Below, piece by piece: positions 19,332 through 29,440 of a stretch of 64,000 nucleotides of DNA (its first letter is position 1; each line of letters opens with the position of its first letter). A model generated the notes under the pieces. That model saw only the letters and a program-made list of their open reading frames with translations, had not been told where the DNA came from and searched no databases. A program made the translations under genes and the position numbers. Source of the stretch: an uncultured Oscillibacter sp. (GTDB lineage: Bacteria > Bacillota > Clostridia > Oscillospirales > Oscillospiraceae); contig CANAWG010000006.1 in the NCBI GenBank assembly GCA_947365245.1, forward strand, positions 1 to 64,000, written 5' to 3'.

Positions 19332-19868
19332 ATGGAGCAGGAGAACAAATGGATACGGGACATCCAGCGCGGCGGCTCCCGTCAGGCGGCGGAACGGCTG
19401 GTGGAGCGGTACTACGACGAGATCTACGTCTTTGCCTGCCGCCAGACCGGTCAGAAAGAGGACGCCATGGACCTGACCCAGAGCATCTTCCTCGCGGTAC
19501 TCCGGGCGCTCCCCTCCTACGACCCGAGGAAAGCCGCTTTCCGCACCTGGCTCTACCGCATCGCCGCCAACAAGGTTATCGACGCCCACCGCCGGTTCCG
19601 CCCCGCTGTCACGCCCCTGGAGGAGACGGAACTGCCCATTCAGGAGGACTTTGTCTCTCAAATCCATGACCGGGAGCTGCTGGGGCGGATTGAGGGCTAC
19701 GTGTCCGGCCTGGACCCGGCGGTTCAGTCTGTCTTTCGCCTGCGGCTCTATGGGGAGCGGAGCTTCGGGGAGATCGCCGCCGCCCTGGGCCAGTCGGAGG
19801 CGGCGGTGAAGAGCCAATACTACCGCCTGTTGGGGCGGATCAGAGAGGAGTTTGATCCCGATGGATGA
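19332..19868 (+). CDS. ECF-type RNA polymerase sigma factor
   Basis: AERLVERYYDEIYVFACRQTGQKEDAMDLTQSIFLAVLRALPSYDPRKAAFRTWLYRIAANKVIDAHRR. Confidence 0.93.
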   Translation: MEQENKWIRDIQRGGSRQAAERLVERYYDEIYVFACRQTGQKEDAMDLTQSIFLAVLRALPSYDPRKAAFRTWLYRIAANKVIDAHRRFRPAVTPLEETELPIQEDFVSQIHDRELLGRIEGYVSGLDPAVQSVFRLRLYGERSFGEIAAALGQSEAAVKSQYYRLLGRIREEFDPDG

Positions 19869-20577
19869 AAAAATTCCCATGCCCACAGGCGAGGAGCGGC
19901 AAGGGGCCATCCGGCGCATTGTGGAACTGAGTGAGGCGGAGCAGCATCTCCGGCGGCGGCGGGTCCCCCTTTCCGTGGTGTTTTTCGGGGTGGAGGACTG
20001 CCTGTTCCTCCCTGTGCTGGCGGCGCTGCTGTGTCTGATTCCAGGGGCGGCTGCGACCCGGTTTTCCCCTGCGGTCCCGCTGCTGTTTCTGTTCTCCCCC
20101 GCCCTGTACGCCGCCCTCCATCTGCTGACCACATGGAAGGACAAAATGAGCGGCATGGCGGAGTGGCGGCGGAGCTGCAAGCTGTCGGCATGGACCATTC
20201 TGGCCCTGCGGATGCTGGTGTTTGGGGGACTGGCGGCGGCCCTGTGCGTCCCCGCCAATATCCTGCTGTGGCTGACCTCCGGACGGGTCTGGTCTCTGCC
20301 CTGGATGCTGGGGCTGTCCTTCTCCAGCCTGTTCCTCTACGCCGCCCTGACCCTGTTCTGTCTGAGGCTTCGCCGGGGGATGGTGCTGCCCCCCGCCGTG
20401 TGGGGTGCTGTTGGACTGCTCCTGGTTGTCTGGGAGGGGAGTTCCCGGTTACTGCTCCAAATCCCGGTGCTGGTCCTCTTTTCCCTAGCGGCGGCCGGAC
20501 TGGCCTGCTGTCTCCATATTTTGGGGCGGATGCTCCGCTATCCCAACCGGGGAGGTCGTTTTTATGCTTACAGTTGA
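19861..20577 (+). CDS. Multi-TM membrane protein, possible anti-sigma/accessory factor
   Basis: ATGGATGA overlap with the sigma gene; six-TM-like hydrophobic profile. Confidence 0.75.
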   Translation: MDEKIPMPTGEERQGAIRRIVELSEAEQHLRRRRVPLSVVFFGVEDCLFLPVLAALLCLIPGAAATRFSPAVPLLFLFSPALYAALHLLTTWKDKMSGMAEWRRSCKLSAWTILALRMLVFGGLAAALCVPANILLWLTSGRVWSLPWMLGLSFSSLFLYAALTLFCLRLRRGMVLPPAVWGAVGLLLVVWEGSSRLLLQIPVLVLFSLAAAGLACCLHILGRMLRYPNRGGRFYAYS

Positions 20578-21415
20578 ACACGTCACCAAGCGCTACGGCA
20601 GTTTCACCGCCCTGGAGGACGTCTCTCTGCAATTCACCCCTGGGGTCTACGGCCTGCTGGCCCCCAACGGGGCTGGAAAGACCACCCTCATCAAAATGCT
20701 CACCACCCTGCTGTTCCCCACCTCCGGGCAGATTCTGTGGGAGGGGGAGGACATTCACGCCCTGGACGAGAGTTACCGGGGCCTGCTGGGCTACCTGCCC
20801 CAGGAGTTTGGCTACTACCCCGGCTACACGCCCCGGCAGCTTTTGCGCTACGCCGCCGCCCTCCAATGTATCCCACGGCAGGAGGCGGACCGGCGGATCG
20901 GCGAGCTGCTGGAGCTGGTGGGCCTGTCTGACGCGGAGCGCAAGAAAATGCGGCAGCTCTCCGGCGGGATGCGCCAGCGGGTGGGCATCGCCCAGGCCAT
21001 GCTCAACGACCCCAGGCTGCTGATCCTGGACGAGCCCACCGCCGGATTGGACCCCCGGGAGCGGGTGCGGTTCCGCAACCTGATCCACTCCCTGGCGGCG
21101 GACCGGATCGTCATCCTCTCCACCCACATCGTCTCCGACATCGAGACCATCGCCGGGCAGATCGTCATGCTCCGGGACCACAAGCTGTTCTGCTGCGACA
21201 GCCCGGCGGGCATCTGCGGCAAGCTGAGAGGCCGGGTGTTTGAGGTCCCGGCGGGGACGGCTTTGGAGCCGGAGCAATTTCTTCTCAGCGAACGGCAGGG
21301 GGAACAGGGGACAGTCCTGCGTATCTTTTCCGACACTCCGCCCCAGGGGGCCGTCCCGGTGACGCCCGGTCTGGAGGACGCCTTCCTGGCCATCTACCGG
21401 GAGGGGCAGGTATGA
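20564..21415 (+). CDS. ABC transporter ATP-binding protein
   Basis: LLAPNGAGKTTLIKML, LSGGMRQRVGIAQAML, LLILDEPTAGLDP. Confidence 0.95.
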   Translation: MLTVEHVTKRYGSFTALEDVSLQFTPGVYGLLAPNGAGKTTLIKMLTTLLFPTSGQILWEGEDIHALDESYRGLLGYLPQEFGYYPGYTPRQLLRYAAALQCIPRQEADRRIGELLELVGLSDAERKKMRQLSGGMRQRVGIAQAMLNDPRLLILDEPTAGLDPRERVRFRNLIHSLAADRIVILSTHIVSDIETIAGQIVMLRDHKLFCCDSPAGICGKLRGRVFEVPAGTALEPEQFLLSERQGEQGTVLRIFSDTPPQGAVPVTPGLEDAFLAIYREGQV

Positions 21416-22557
21416 GGCTGCTGAGATACGAGTGGAGCAAGCTGGCCCGCCTGCCCGCCCTGTGGGGATTTCTGGCCCTGTGCCTGGCCTTCAACTGCCT
21501 GCTCATCGGCAGTGGGGACCGCTGGCGGTGGGAGTGGAATGAGGCCGCCGGTATAACTGACGGTTTGGGCCAGCGGGTGGGCCGGGAGTTCCTGGACGGA
21601 CTGGGGCGGCACTCCCGGTCGGACTACCGGGACTATCTGCTGTCCGCCGCGGAGGGTATGACGGACATCTATGCGGACTACGACCTGAAAGCCCTCTCCG
21701 GCTTTTACAACGGCTATGTCAAGGGCTCTCCCGCCGCGGCGGCCCTGATGGAGCGCAAATATGACCGGCTGGCGGAGCGGGTCGCCCATCTGTCCCAGGC
21801 GGGGGCGGCCATGGACTGGTACGGCGGGCCGGTGACCCATTACGTCCACCAGTTTCTCTACGGGACCCTGATGCGGGCCGTCCTCACCGAGGGGGCGGTG
21901 CTGGGGATGCTGTCCATGCTGTTCCTGCTGGGCTACGAAAATCAGCAGCGGACGGCGGCGGGGGTCTACGCCTCCCGCACCGGGAGAAAGCTGTGCCGCC
22001 GTAAAATCCTGGCCGGGGTGAGCTGGGCCCTGGCGGCGTATCTGCTGCTGGCGGCGGTCACGCTGGGAATATTCCTGCTGTTCTGGGACTGGAGGGGCGT
22101 CTGGAGCGGCAGTGTCTCCGGCCAGTTCAACTACGTCATTGATCTCTTTTATCCCCGCCCGTTTTTCACCTGGGCGGACTTCACCGCGGGGGGGTATCTT
22201 GCGGCGGTCGTGGGGCTGGGCGGTCTGCTGACCGTGGTGTTTACCCTGCTGGCGGCCATCTGCGGGACGCTGATGCAAAATGTCTACCTGTCCGCCCTGC
22301 TGCTGGCCCTGCTGCTGTGCGGCGGCACGGCGGTTCAGGCGCTCTGCGCCCAGGCGGGACTGTGGATGGGGTACGCCCTGCTGACCTTCCAGCCCGTCAG
22401 CATCTGGCTGACGGTCAACGGCTGGTTTACCGAATTGGGCTTGAACGCATTCGTCCCCTGGCAGGAGACCATCGGTACAGGGCTGGGACTGGCGGTCTGC
22501 GGCCTGGGGACGGCCTTGGCGCTGAGACGCTTTGGGCGAAAGGACGTGATGACATGA
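21412..22557 (+). CDS. ABC-2 type exporter permease-like membrane protein
   Basis: ATGA overlap with the ATPase gene; multi-TM. Confidence 0.75.
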   Translation: MRLLRYEWSKLARLPALWGFLALCLAFNCLLIGSGDRWRWEWNEAAGITDGLGQRVGREFLDGLGRHSRSDYRDYLLSAAEGMTDIYADYDLKALSGFYNGYVKGSPAAAALMERKYDRLAERVAHLSQAGAAMDWYGGPVTHYVHQFLYGTLMRAVLTEGAVLGMLSMLFLLGYENQQRTAAGVYASRTGRKLCRRKILAGVSWALAAYLLLAAVTLGIFLLFWDWRGVWSGSVSGQFNYVIDLFYPRPFFTWADFTAGGYLAAVVGLGGLLTVVFTLLAAICGTLMQNVYLSALLLALLLCGGTAVQALCAQAGLWMGYALLTFQPVSIWLTVNGWFTELGLNAFVPWQETIGTGLGLAVCGLGTALALRRFGRKDVMT

Positions 22558-23714
22558 GCCTCTTTTGGCAGGAAATCAAAAAAATCTGGCGCCCCGGCCT
22601 GATGACGGGTATCATTCTGCTGGGGCTGGTCTATTACTACATGTTCCCCAGCTTCTATATTGAGCACTTTTCCAACGGCCCCTCAGCACAAGTCGAGTTT
22701 GATTTATCAGTGGAATGGGTGGCGCGGTACGGCCCCACCCTGGAGCCGGAGGAGCGGGCGGAGCTGGACAGCCGGCTGGCGGAGGAGCTCGCCAAATTCA
22801 ACCGGCAGCTGCAGGAGTTCCCCGGGGCCGCGGCAGAGGGGATCACAGACTATGAGAGTTTTCGTGCCGCCTCCCAACAGAACAAGGGGGATGCCCGCTT
22901 GATGTGGGATATCCGGGAGGGGACCAACTGCTATACGATTGAAAATATCCGGCGGATGATGGAACGGTGTGACCTCCAGAGGGACTATCTCGGACAACCG
23001 GAGTTCTTCCAGTATTACACACCAAAGGAGCGGGCGCAGATGCTTGCGGTGGAAAGCTGGCCCAAGAGCCTCCTGTCCAGCTCCGTTATGGATTCCACCA
23101 ACAGCTATATTAAATATCTGGCCCAGTGGACAGCCATCAGCGTGATTTTGCTCCTGTCCCCCACCCTGGTGCGGGACCGGCTGCGGCGGATGCGGCCCAT
23201 CCAGTGGTCCAGCCGGCGGGGGCGGCGGGTGCTGCACACCCAGCTGGCGGCGGGGCTGGTCTCCGCACTGCTGCTGAGTGTGGTGAATGTGACGGCCTAC
23301 GCCGTCCCGTTTCTGGCACAGGGCCCCCTTGCACTGAAAGGCTGTCCTCTGGGCAACTCCGTCTGGGGCGGCGGAACGCCCTGGTTCAACTGGACCTATG
23401 GGCAGTATCTGGGCATTTTGGCCGGGATGGTGCTGGCGCTGGGGATCGGCGCCGGCGCTGTGACCCTGTTCCTGTCCCGGTTCAGCGAGAGCTATGTGTC
23501 CATGCTGCTCAAGGCGTTCCCGCTGTTTGTGGCCATGGGCGGATTTTTCGCCACATGGGTGATGAGTTATGCGTTCTTCTTCCGCCCCGCCTGGGATTAC
23601 GCGGATTTCTTCGTAACAAAGGGAGCGGAGGCGGTCTGTATCGCGGTGCTGCTGCTTGCGGGCGCGGCGCTGACGGGGTGGAGCTGTCTACGACAGAGAA
23701 AGCTGGAGTGCTGA
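22554..23714 (+). CDS. Second ABC-2 type permease-like membrane protein
   Basis: ATGACATGA coupling with the upstream gene; multi-TM. Confidence 0.75.
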   Translation: MSLFWQEIKKIWRPGLMTGIILLGLVYYYMFPSFYIEHFSNGPSAQVEFDLSVEWVARYGPTLEPEERAELDSRLAEELAKFNRQLQEFPGAAAEGITDYESFRAASQQNKGDARLMWDIREGTNCYTIENIRRMMERCDLQRDYLGQPEFFQYYTPKERAQMLAVESWPKSLLSSSVMDSTNSYIKYLAQWTAISVILLLSPTLVRDRLRRMRPIQWSSRRGRRVLHTQLAAGLVSALLLSVVNVTAYAVPFLAQGPLALKGCPLGNSVWGGGTPWFNWTYGQYLGILAGMVLALGIGAGAVTLFLSRFSESYVSMLLKAFPLFVAMGGFFATWVMSYAFFFRPAWDYADFFVTKGAEAVCIAVLLLAGAALTGWSCLRQRKLEC

Positions 23715-23751
23715 GCGGCGCTGGCTGTGCCGGTGAAGCATGAATCAGCAT

Positions 23752-24585
23752 TTATTCTGCTAACCGCACCGAGATCATCGACACCGCGTTTTTCTCCACC
23801 GAGTTGAGGATAAACCCGGCCAGGTCGCAGGCGTAAAAATCTCCTGTGGTTTTCAATCCCTCTTCCAGGATGTGATGTTGAAGAGCGGCATAACCTGCGG
23901 AAATGTCCCAGCGGCCACGGCAGCAAAGGTATAGATAATTCCCGGCGGGCTTCTCCAGGTAATAGGGGAAGTCCGCCTTTTCTTTTATTCTGGTATAGAG
24001 ATGGCTAATGGCCCCTGGCCCGCCCTGCTCCCCTGGCTGGTGGATGGCCCCCAGCTGAAAGTCTGTCTGTATCCTGTACCGCCCGCACAGCGCCTGACAC
24101 CGTTCCAGTACGGCAATCAGCATTTCCTCCTCGCTGGCAGCTGGGGTCATCAGGCCCTCCAGTTCCTCCACTGGGAGGGCCAGCAGATGCTCCGCGTCAA
24201 ACCACGCGGTCTGGGGCGCCATGTCGGAAGCCGGCCCAAATTCCAGATTGTGCAGAGCACTGGACAGTACAAAGTCCATACGCTCCAGTTTCTGCCGTTC
24301 CGCCTCCAGACGGCCCCGCTGCTCCCGCAGCAGCGTCAGCGTCTGAGCAGTATCCTGTTCACACAGGCAGCGGCGGATCTCCTCCAGGGGCGTCCCCGTC
24401 TGGCGGAAGATGGAGATGGCGTAAAAATCGTAGAATTGTTCCACATCGTAGTAGAAATATCCGTTGTCCCCCTGGCGGGCCGGGGAGAGGAGGCCAATGT
24501 CCTTGTAGTGCCGCAGCGTCTCTTTCGTTGTACCACACAGAGCAGCGAAAGCCCCGGAGGTCAGCCGGCTTTTTTGACGTTCCAT
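23752..24585 (-). CDS. MerR family transcriptional regulator with C-terminal effector domain
   Basis: LTSGAFAALCGTTKETLRHYKDIGLLSPARQGDNGYFYYD. Confidence 0.9.
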   Translation of the reverse strand: MERQKSRLTSGAFAALCGTTKETLRHYKDIGLLSPARQGDNGYFYYDVEQFYDFYAISIFRQTGTPLEEIRRCLCEQDTAQTLTLLREQRGRLEAERQKLERMDFVLSSALHNLEFGPASDMAPQTAWFDAEHLLALPVEELEGLMTPAASEEEMLIAVLERCQALCGRYRIQTDFQLGAIHQPGEQGGPGAISHLYTRIKEKADFPYYLEKPAGNYLYLCCRGRWDISAGYAALQHHILEEGLKTTGDFYACDLAGFILNSVEKNAVSMISVRLAE

Positions 24586-24710
24586 AAAAATTTCCTCCCA
24601 AAACGAAAACGCCTCTTGACTGCGTGGCAGCCACACGGTTTATGATACCCTCTGTCAGAAATAAATGCAAGTCCACAGGACAACACTAGAGAAAACAGGA
24701 GGTTTTTTAT

Positions 24711-25709
24711 ATGGATTTTGGATGCAGCAGCTTTTCCTGGGAGACAAAAGACTGCCTTCACCTTTTGGGCCGGACCTACGATCAATTTGGGGACTTAGCC
24801 GCCAACCGGGTAATCAGCGTTCCCCGGGGGTATCCCTGTTCCCCGGCGCTTCACGGGGAGGGGGCCGTCCCCGGCGAGTATGGCTTTACCGGCATGGCGG
24901 TGCTGGGCTTCGGGGAGCCCATCCTGGTGGACGGGGTGAACTCCGCCGGCCTGACGGGGGCGCTGCTCCACTACCCGGGGTACGCGGTCTATCGGGACGG
25001 GCCGGAGAAAGGGACCAGGGCGGTCCACCCCGGCCGCCTGCTGGCCTGGCTGCTGGGCCGGTGCGCTGGAGTGGAGGAGGCGGTGGAGGAGCTGTCCCGC
25101 CTCACCCTGGTGGACGAGCCCATCCAGGGCAAGCCCCTGGCCGCCCACTATATCCTCAGCGGCCAAAAGGGCGAGGCCGTCATTATCGAGCCGGACGAAA
25201 CCGGTCTGTCTATTCACCGGAACACCATCGGCGTGCTGACCAACAGCCCCGACTATCTGTGGCACAGAACGAATCTGCGCAACTTCGTGGGGGTCACCAA
25301 TCTGCCCAAGGCGCCTCAGACCATCGCCGGTCACGAGCTTCGGGAGTTTGGCGAGCGGCTGGGAGGCGGCTCCGGCCTGCCGGGGGACTACTCCTCCCCC
25401 TCCCGCTTTGTGCGGCTGGCCTTTATGAAGGAGTTCGCCGTTCCGGGAAAAGATGAACTGGAGGGGGTCTCCCGCATGTTCCGGGTCTTCGCCCCGGTGG
25501 ATATCCCCGAGGGGCTGGCCAAGGCCGACCCCAATTACGACGTGTATGAGCAGACTCTCTGCACCAGCGTCATGTGCGCCGAGAGCGGCGTCTACTACTT
25601 CGCTCCCGCCTGGAACCGGCGCGTCTCCGCCGTCCGGCTTCCGGCGCAGGGAAATGAGATACAGTATTTCGACCTGGGGGACTGCCAGGACATCGACTGG
25701 AGGAATTAA
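24711..25709 (+). CDS. Choloylglycine hydrolase / penicillin V acylase family (bile-salt-hydrolase-like, Ntn)
   Basis: MDFGC...GRTYD: Cys5, Arg21, Asp24 spacing equals Cys2/Arg18/Asp21 of BSH; GLPGDYSSPSRFVRLAF. Confidence 0.88.
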   Translation: MDFGCSSFSWETKDCLHLLGRTYDQFGDLAANRVISVPRGYPCSPALHGEGAVPGEYGFTGMAVLGFGEPILVDGVNSAGLTGALLHYPGYAVYRDGPEKGTRAVHPGRLLAWLLGRCAGVEEAVEELSRLTLVDEPIQGKPLAAHYILSGQKGEAVIIEPDETGLSIHRNTIGVLTNSPDYLWHRTNLRNFVGVTNLPKAPQTIAGHELREFGERLGGGSGLPGDYSSPSRFVRLAFMKEFAVPGKDELEGVSRMFRVFAPVDIPEGLAKADPNYDVYEQTLCTSVMCAESGVYYFAPAWNRRVSAVRLPAQGNEIQYFDLGDCQDIDWRN

Positions 25710-25715
25710 AACGCC

Positions 25716-27050
25716 ATGGAGAAACTGAACTCTTACAATCTGCCCGTCACGGGCGGGAACATCCTGCGCTTCGCCTTCCCCACCATCGTGATGACCGTGT
25801 TCAACACCTTCTACACCATGGTGGACGGGCTGTTTGTCTCCAACCTGATTGGCATGGAGGCCCTGTCCGCCATCAACCTGACCGCCCCGGCCATCGCCCT
25901 GATTACGGCGGTGTCCGGGATGCTGGCCACCGGCGGCAGCGCTGTGGTAATGAAGAAAATGGGTGAGCACAAGGAAACAGAGGCCCGGCAGGATTTCACC
26001 CTGCTAATCCTCACCAACGCGGTGGTGGGCGCGGTGATGATGCTGCTGGGCTATACGCTTATGGACAGTTTGCTGGGGGCCATGGGCCTCTCCCCGGCGG
26101 TGTTCGGCTACTGCCACACCTACTTAAGCAATTACCTGCTGTTTACCATTCCCATCCTGCTGATGTATAACTTCTCCCTCTATCTGATTGCCGCCGACAG
26201 ATCCGCGCTGTCCCTGATCTGCACCGTGGCGGGCGGCGTGACCAATATCATCCTGGACTACGCGCTGATCTCCCTGTTTGATCTGGGCATACAAGGCGCG
26301 GCCATCGCCACCGGTCTGGGGTACTCCATTACCGCCGCGGCGGGCCTCCTGGTCTTCCGGAAGAAAGACAGTCTGCTCCATTTTGAAAAGCCGGTGTTCC
26401 GCGGAGGCGTGCTGTTTCACGCCTCCACCAACGGCATGTCGGAGCTGGCGACCTCCCTGGTGTCCGGCATCACCACCCTGCTGTTTAATTTGGCCATGCT
26501 GAAATACATAGGGGAGGACGGCGTGGCGGCCATTACCATCATCATGTATGCACTGATGTTTGTCAGCGCCCTGTTTATCGGCTACGCCTACGGCGTGGCT
26601 CCCATGATCTCCTACTACCACGGGGAGCAGAATCACGAGAAGCTGAAAAAACTGGTGAAGTTCAGCATCCGGTTCATCGTCGGGGCCTCCGTCCTGTGTA
26701 CGGTGGTTTCCATCCTGGCGACGGTACCCCTGGTGAGCATTTTCACCCGGCCAGACAGCCCGGTCTATGAGCTGGCCGTCACGGGAAACCGTCTTTGCTC
26801 CCTGGCGCTGCTGTTCGTGGGGCTGAATGTGTTCGCCAGCGGGATGTTCACCGCCCTGTCCAACGGCGTGGTGTCCGCCGTGCTGGCTTTCTCCCGGTCG
26901 TTTCTGTTCACAGCTGCCAGTATTCAGATCATGCCCGTCCTGCTGGGCGGCGTCACCGGCGTGTGGCTGGCGACGCCGGCGGCGGAGCTGCTGGGAGCGG
27001 CAATGACGGCGGCGCTGCTGCTGAGATACCGGAAGCGGTATGGATACTGA
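25716..27050 (+). CDS. MATE family efflux transporter
   Basis: FPTIVMTVFNTFYTMVDGLFVSNLIGMEALSAINLTAP. Confidence 0.92.
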   Translation: MEKLNSYNLPVTGGNILRFAFPTIVMTVFNTFYTMVDGLFVSNLIGMEALSAINLTAPAIALITAVSGMLATGGSAVVMKKMGEHKETEARQDFTLLILTNAVVGAVMMLLGYTLMDSLLGAMGLSPAVFGYCHTYLSNYLLFTIPILLMYNFSLYLIAADRSALSLICTVAGGVTNIILDYALISLFDLGIQGAAIATGLGYSITAAAGLLVFRKKDSLLHFEKPVFRGGVLFHASTNGMSELATSLVSGITTLLFNLAMLKYIGEDGVAAITIIMYALMFVSALFIGYAYGVAPMISYYHGEQNHEKLKKLVKFSIRFIVGASVLCTVVSILATVPLVSIFTRPDSPVYELAVTGNRLCSLALLFVGLNVFASGMFTALSNGVVSAVLAFSRSFLFTAASIQIMPVLLGGVTGVWLATPAAELLGAAMTAALLLRYRKRYGY

Positions 27051-27100
27051 TGGCACAAACCTGACAGTTACAAAAGCTGGCCGTGTCGAAGAGGGGAAGA

Positions 27101-27430
27101 CGCTATTTCATCGTTTGCTGATACACCGTATTTGACAGGGTATTTTCCTCCGATTGGCAGAAAAGCGGTGCATTCCACTGCCCGGAACGCACCGCTCTGT
27201 TTCATATTTGGCTGCGCATAAAAGTTGACGCTGTTGGGTATCCCGACGAACATGCGGCAGTAAACAATTCCGTCGCACTGGGTCACGCCCGCGCCGATGC
27301 AGTCGCATCTTGGGTCGATCATGGTCCGGACGCGGCCGGGGGAGTTGATCCAGTCATCAACGGCACGCTGGGCGGCGTCGGCTGCGCCGGTGAACACGGT
27401 CAGGATTGTCACCGAACCCTAGGGGCAGCC
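27101..27430 (-). pseudogene. CAP/SCP-domain protein fragment
   Basis: AVDDWINSPGRVRTMIDPRCDCIGAGVTQCDGIVYCRMFVG; no N-terminal half or start. Confidence 0.5.
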
Positions 27431-27639
27431 GGCGTCGACAGCGGCCTTGCTCTCCTCCGGGGAGTGATGCCAGGTGTACCGCCGGTTGGAGCAAATTTGT
27501 GCGGCGTTCATCTCGCGCAGCGAAGAAACCCGTGCTGCACCGGCCACAAAGGATGGATGGGTGATTGCCCGTTCTGCCGGAAGAAGAACATCCCGCATGT
27601 TGGAGCGCGGACTTTGATCCGTGATTTACTCTGGACATG

Positions 27640-28400
27640 CGGAAGATGCGGAAAACCGCGCTTATGAATCTTGACCCGCCTGAGTCAGCGGCCAACGAGC
27701 CCAGCTGTGTGATCTTCGACGAGCTCCGCGCCCAGCCCAGCCGGGACCTGTGGAGCATCATGACCGCCGGCCGGGAAATTCACGAGAAAGCTGCCGCCAT
27801 CCCGGGTGCGGCGAAACGCCACGGCCTCAAAGCGGCGGGCTTCGCCCCCTGCCTCAGCCGGACCACCACCCAGCGGCTTTCCAGGCACGTGACCACCATT
27901 GAGATTCCCCAGGACCTGAAAGCCCGGCATGGGCGGTGCCTGCTGGCCGGGGCGGCTCGGCAGTTGGAGAAAGCTTACTACGAGCGGGACGGCCAGCCCC
28001 TGGGCGTCCTCTCTACCAAAACGGACTCTGGCGGTTACGCCCAGGCCAGCGGCGGCGGAGTGCCGCGGGACCCGGACGGCTCCGCCGTTACCAGGCGGGA
28101 GAAGCTGCGCCGGGAGTGGGAAAAGGTCCACGCCGGGCCCAGCGCCGCCCACCGGATCGCGGTCCTGGACAACGGCCTTTCCTATACCCTGTCGCCGCCA
28201 GCAACCGGGACGCTCAGCTTGTGGGGCGCAGGGAGGTGTCCGCCCTTTCCCCTATTGTCTCCCAGTGCGAGGATGAACAGACCTGGGCGCTGCTTCTTCC
28301 TCTCGGAAAGGCGGGCAGGTCTGGAAATCCGGATCAACCTCATGGCGGAGCTCCAGGGCGGCATCCAGATGCTGGACACTGTCCGGGGGGGCCGTCCTCA
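27640..28400 (+). pseudogene. Fused remnant of terminase large subunit and HK97-type portal protein
   Basis: CVIFDELRAQPSRDLWSIMTAGR (terminase) and LEKAYYERDGQPLGVLSTKT...LRREWEKVHAGPSAAHRIAVLDNGLSYT (portal). Confidence 0.75.
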
Positions 28401-29280
28401 GCGCCTATGCGATCCCGGTGTCAAGGCGGACCGGGGAGCGCTGCGCCGGATGGAGTGCCGAAACCTGGCTGACGGCCCAGGAGGCGGTGGAGCTGGAACG
28501 GGCGGACAGCGTGCTCTATCAAGATGAGACTGTCCCCCAGAACATAATGCACCGCCGGAGCGGGTCTCCGGGGTCCCGGGCTGAGGAGGCATCCTTAATA
28601 TCGCGCGTTTGCGGGCGGAGTGCCGGAAAGCGAAAACCGCCGGAGTCGGCGGTTCCTACTTGGCAAACCAAGTCCCGTTTGGATCTGGAAAAAATCGGAT
28701 TTTGAAGAGAAACAGAAGGAAAGAAAATCTGAGACTGAAGCCCATGGACATGGCGGAGGATCGGGGCGCCCTTTTGATGAAAGGCGAGCCGGCGGCCCTT
28801 TCGGTAAACGAGATCCGGGATCCCCCGGGCAGCGGCGTCGGCTCCATTCTGGCCCCGGTGTCCAGGACCTGACGGGCGCGGGGGCCTTTATGGAGCCCTA
28901 TGTGATCTCGGAGTTGGAGTCCAATTCCGGGAAGTCAGAGACTTTGGCGGGCGCCGCCCGGACTCAGTCCGTCGGCCCCGCTTTCGGCATCGCGGAGATC
29001 AAGCCCCTCGAGCTGAATGTCACCACCCTCGTGGACCGGAACATCTCTCCGCCGAGCCCCGCCAACTACTACGATAAAATCTCCGGCATGGCAATGCGGG
29101 CCATACCGGAGGCTGAAATTGCAGCCCCGCGCCGGAGGCGGCCCCGGGGACGCTTTCCGCCGCCCAGCCCCAAGCCCCGGAGGCGTCACCTGTGCCTCCC
29201 CGCTTCACCCCAGGCGGAGGCCTCTGTGCTGCCGGAACCCGAGCCCTCCGCCCCGCCCCTCATCCGTTTCTGGGGAAAGT
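28400..29280 (+). pseudogene. Phage head/capsid gene remnants
   Basis: TGERCAGWSAETWLTAQEAVELERADSVLYQDETVPQN; LNVTTLVDRNISPPSPANYYDKISGMAMRAIPEA. Confidence 0.6.
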
Positions 29281-29440
29281 GATCTGTTATGGCCACAGGG
29301 AGCACATTCAGGTCCAGTGCCTGACCCGCCGCCCGGAGGCCAAGGCTTTCACTTGGAAACTCGAGCGCAATACCCGGGCGGCGGAAGAGGCCGCCAGGCG
29401 GATTGAGCAGGTCGTGCTGCAGGAACTTGAAAAATAATTT

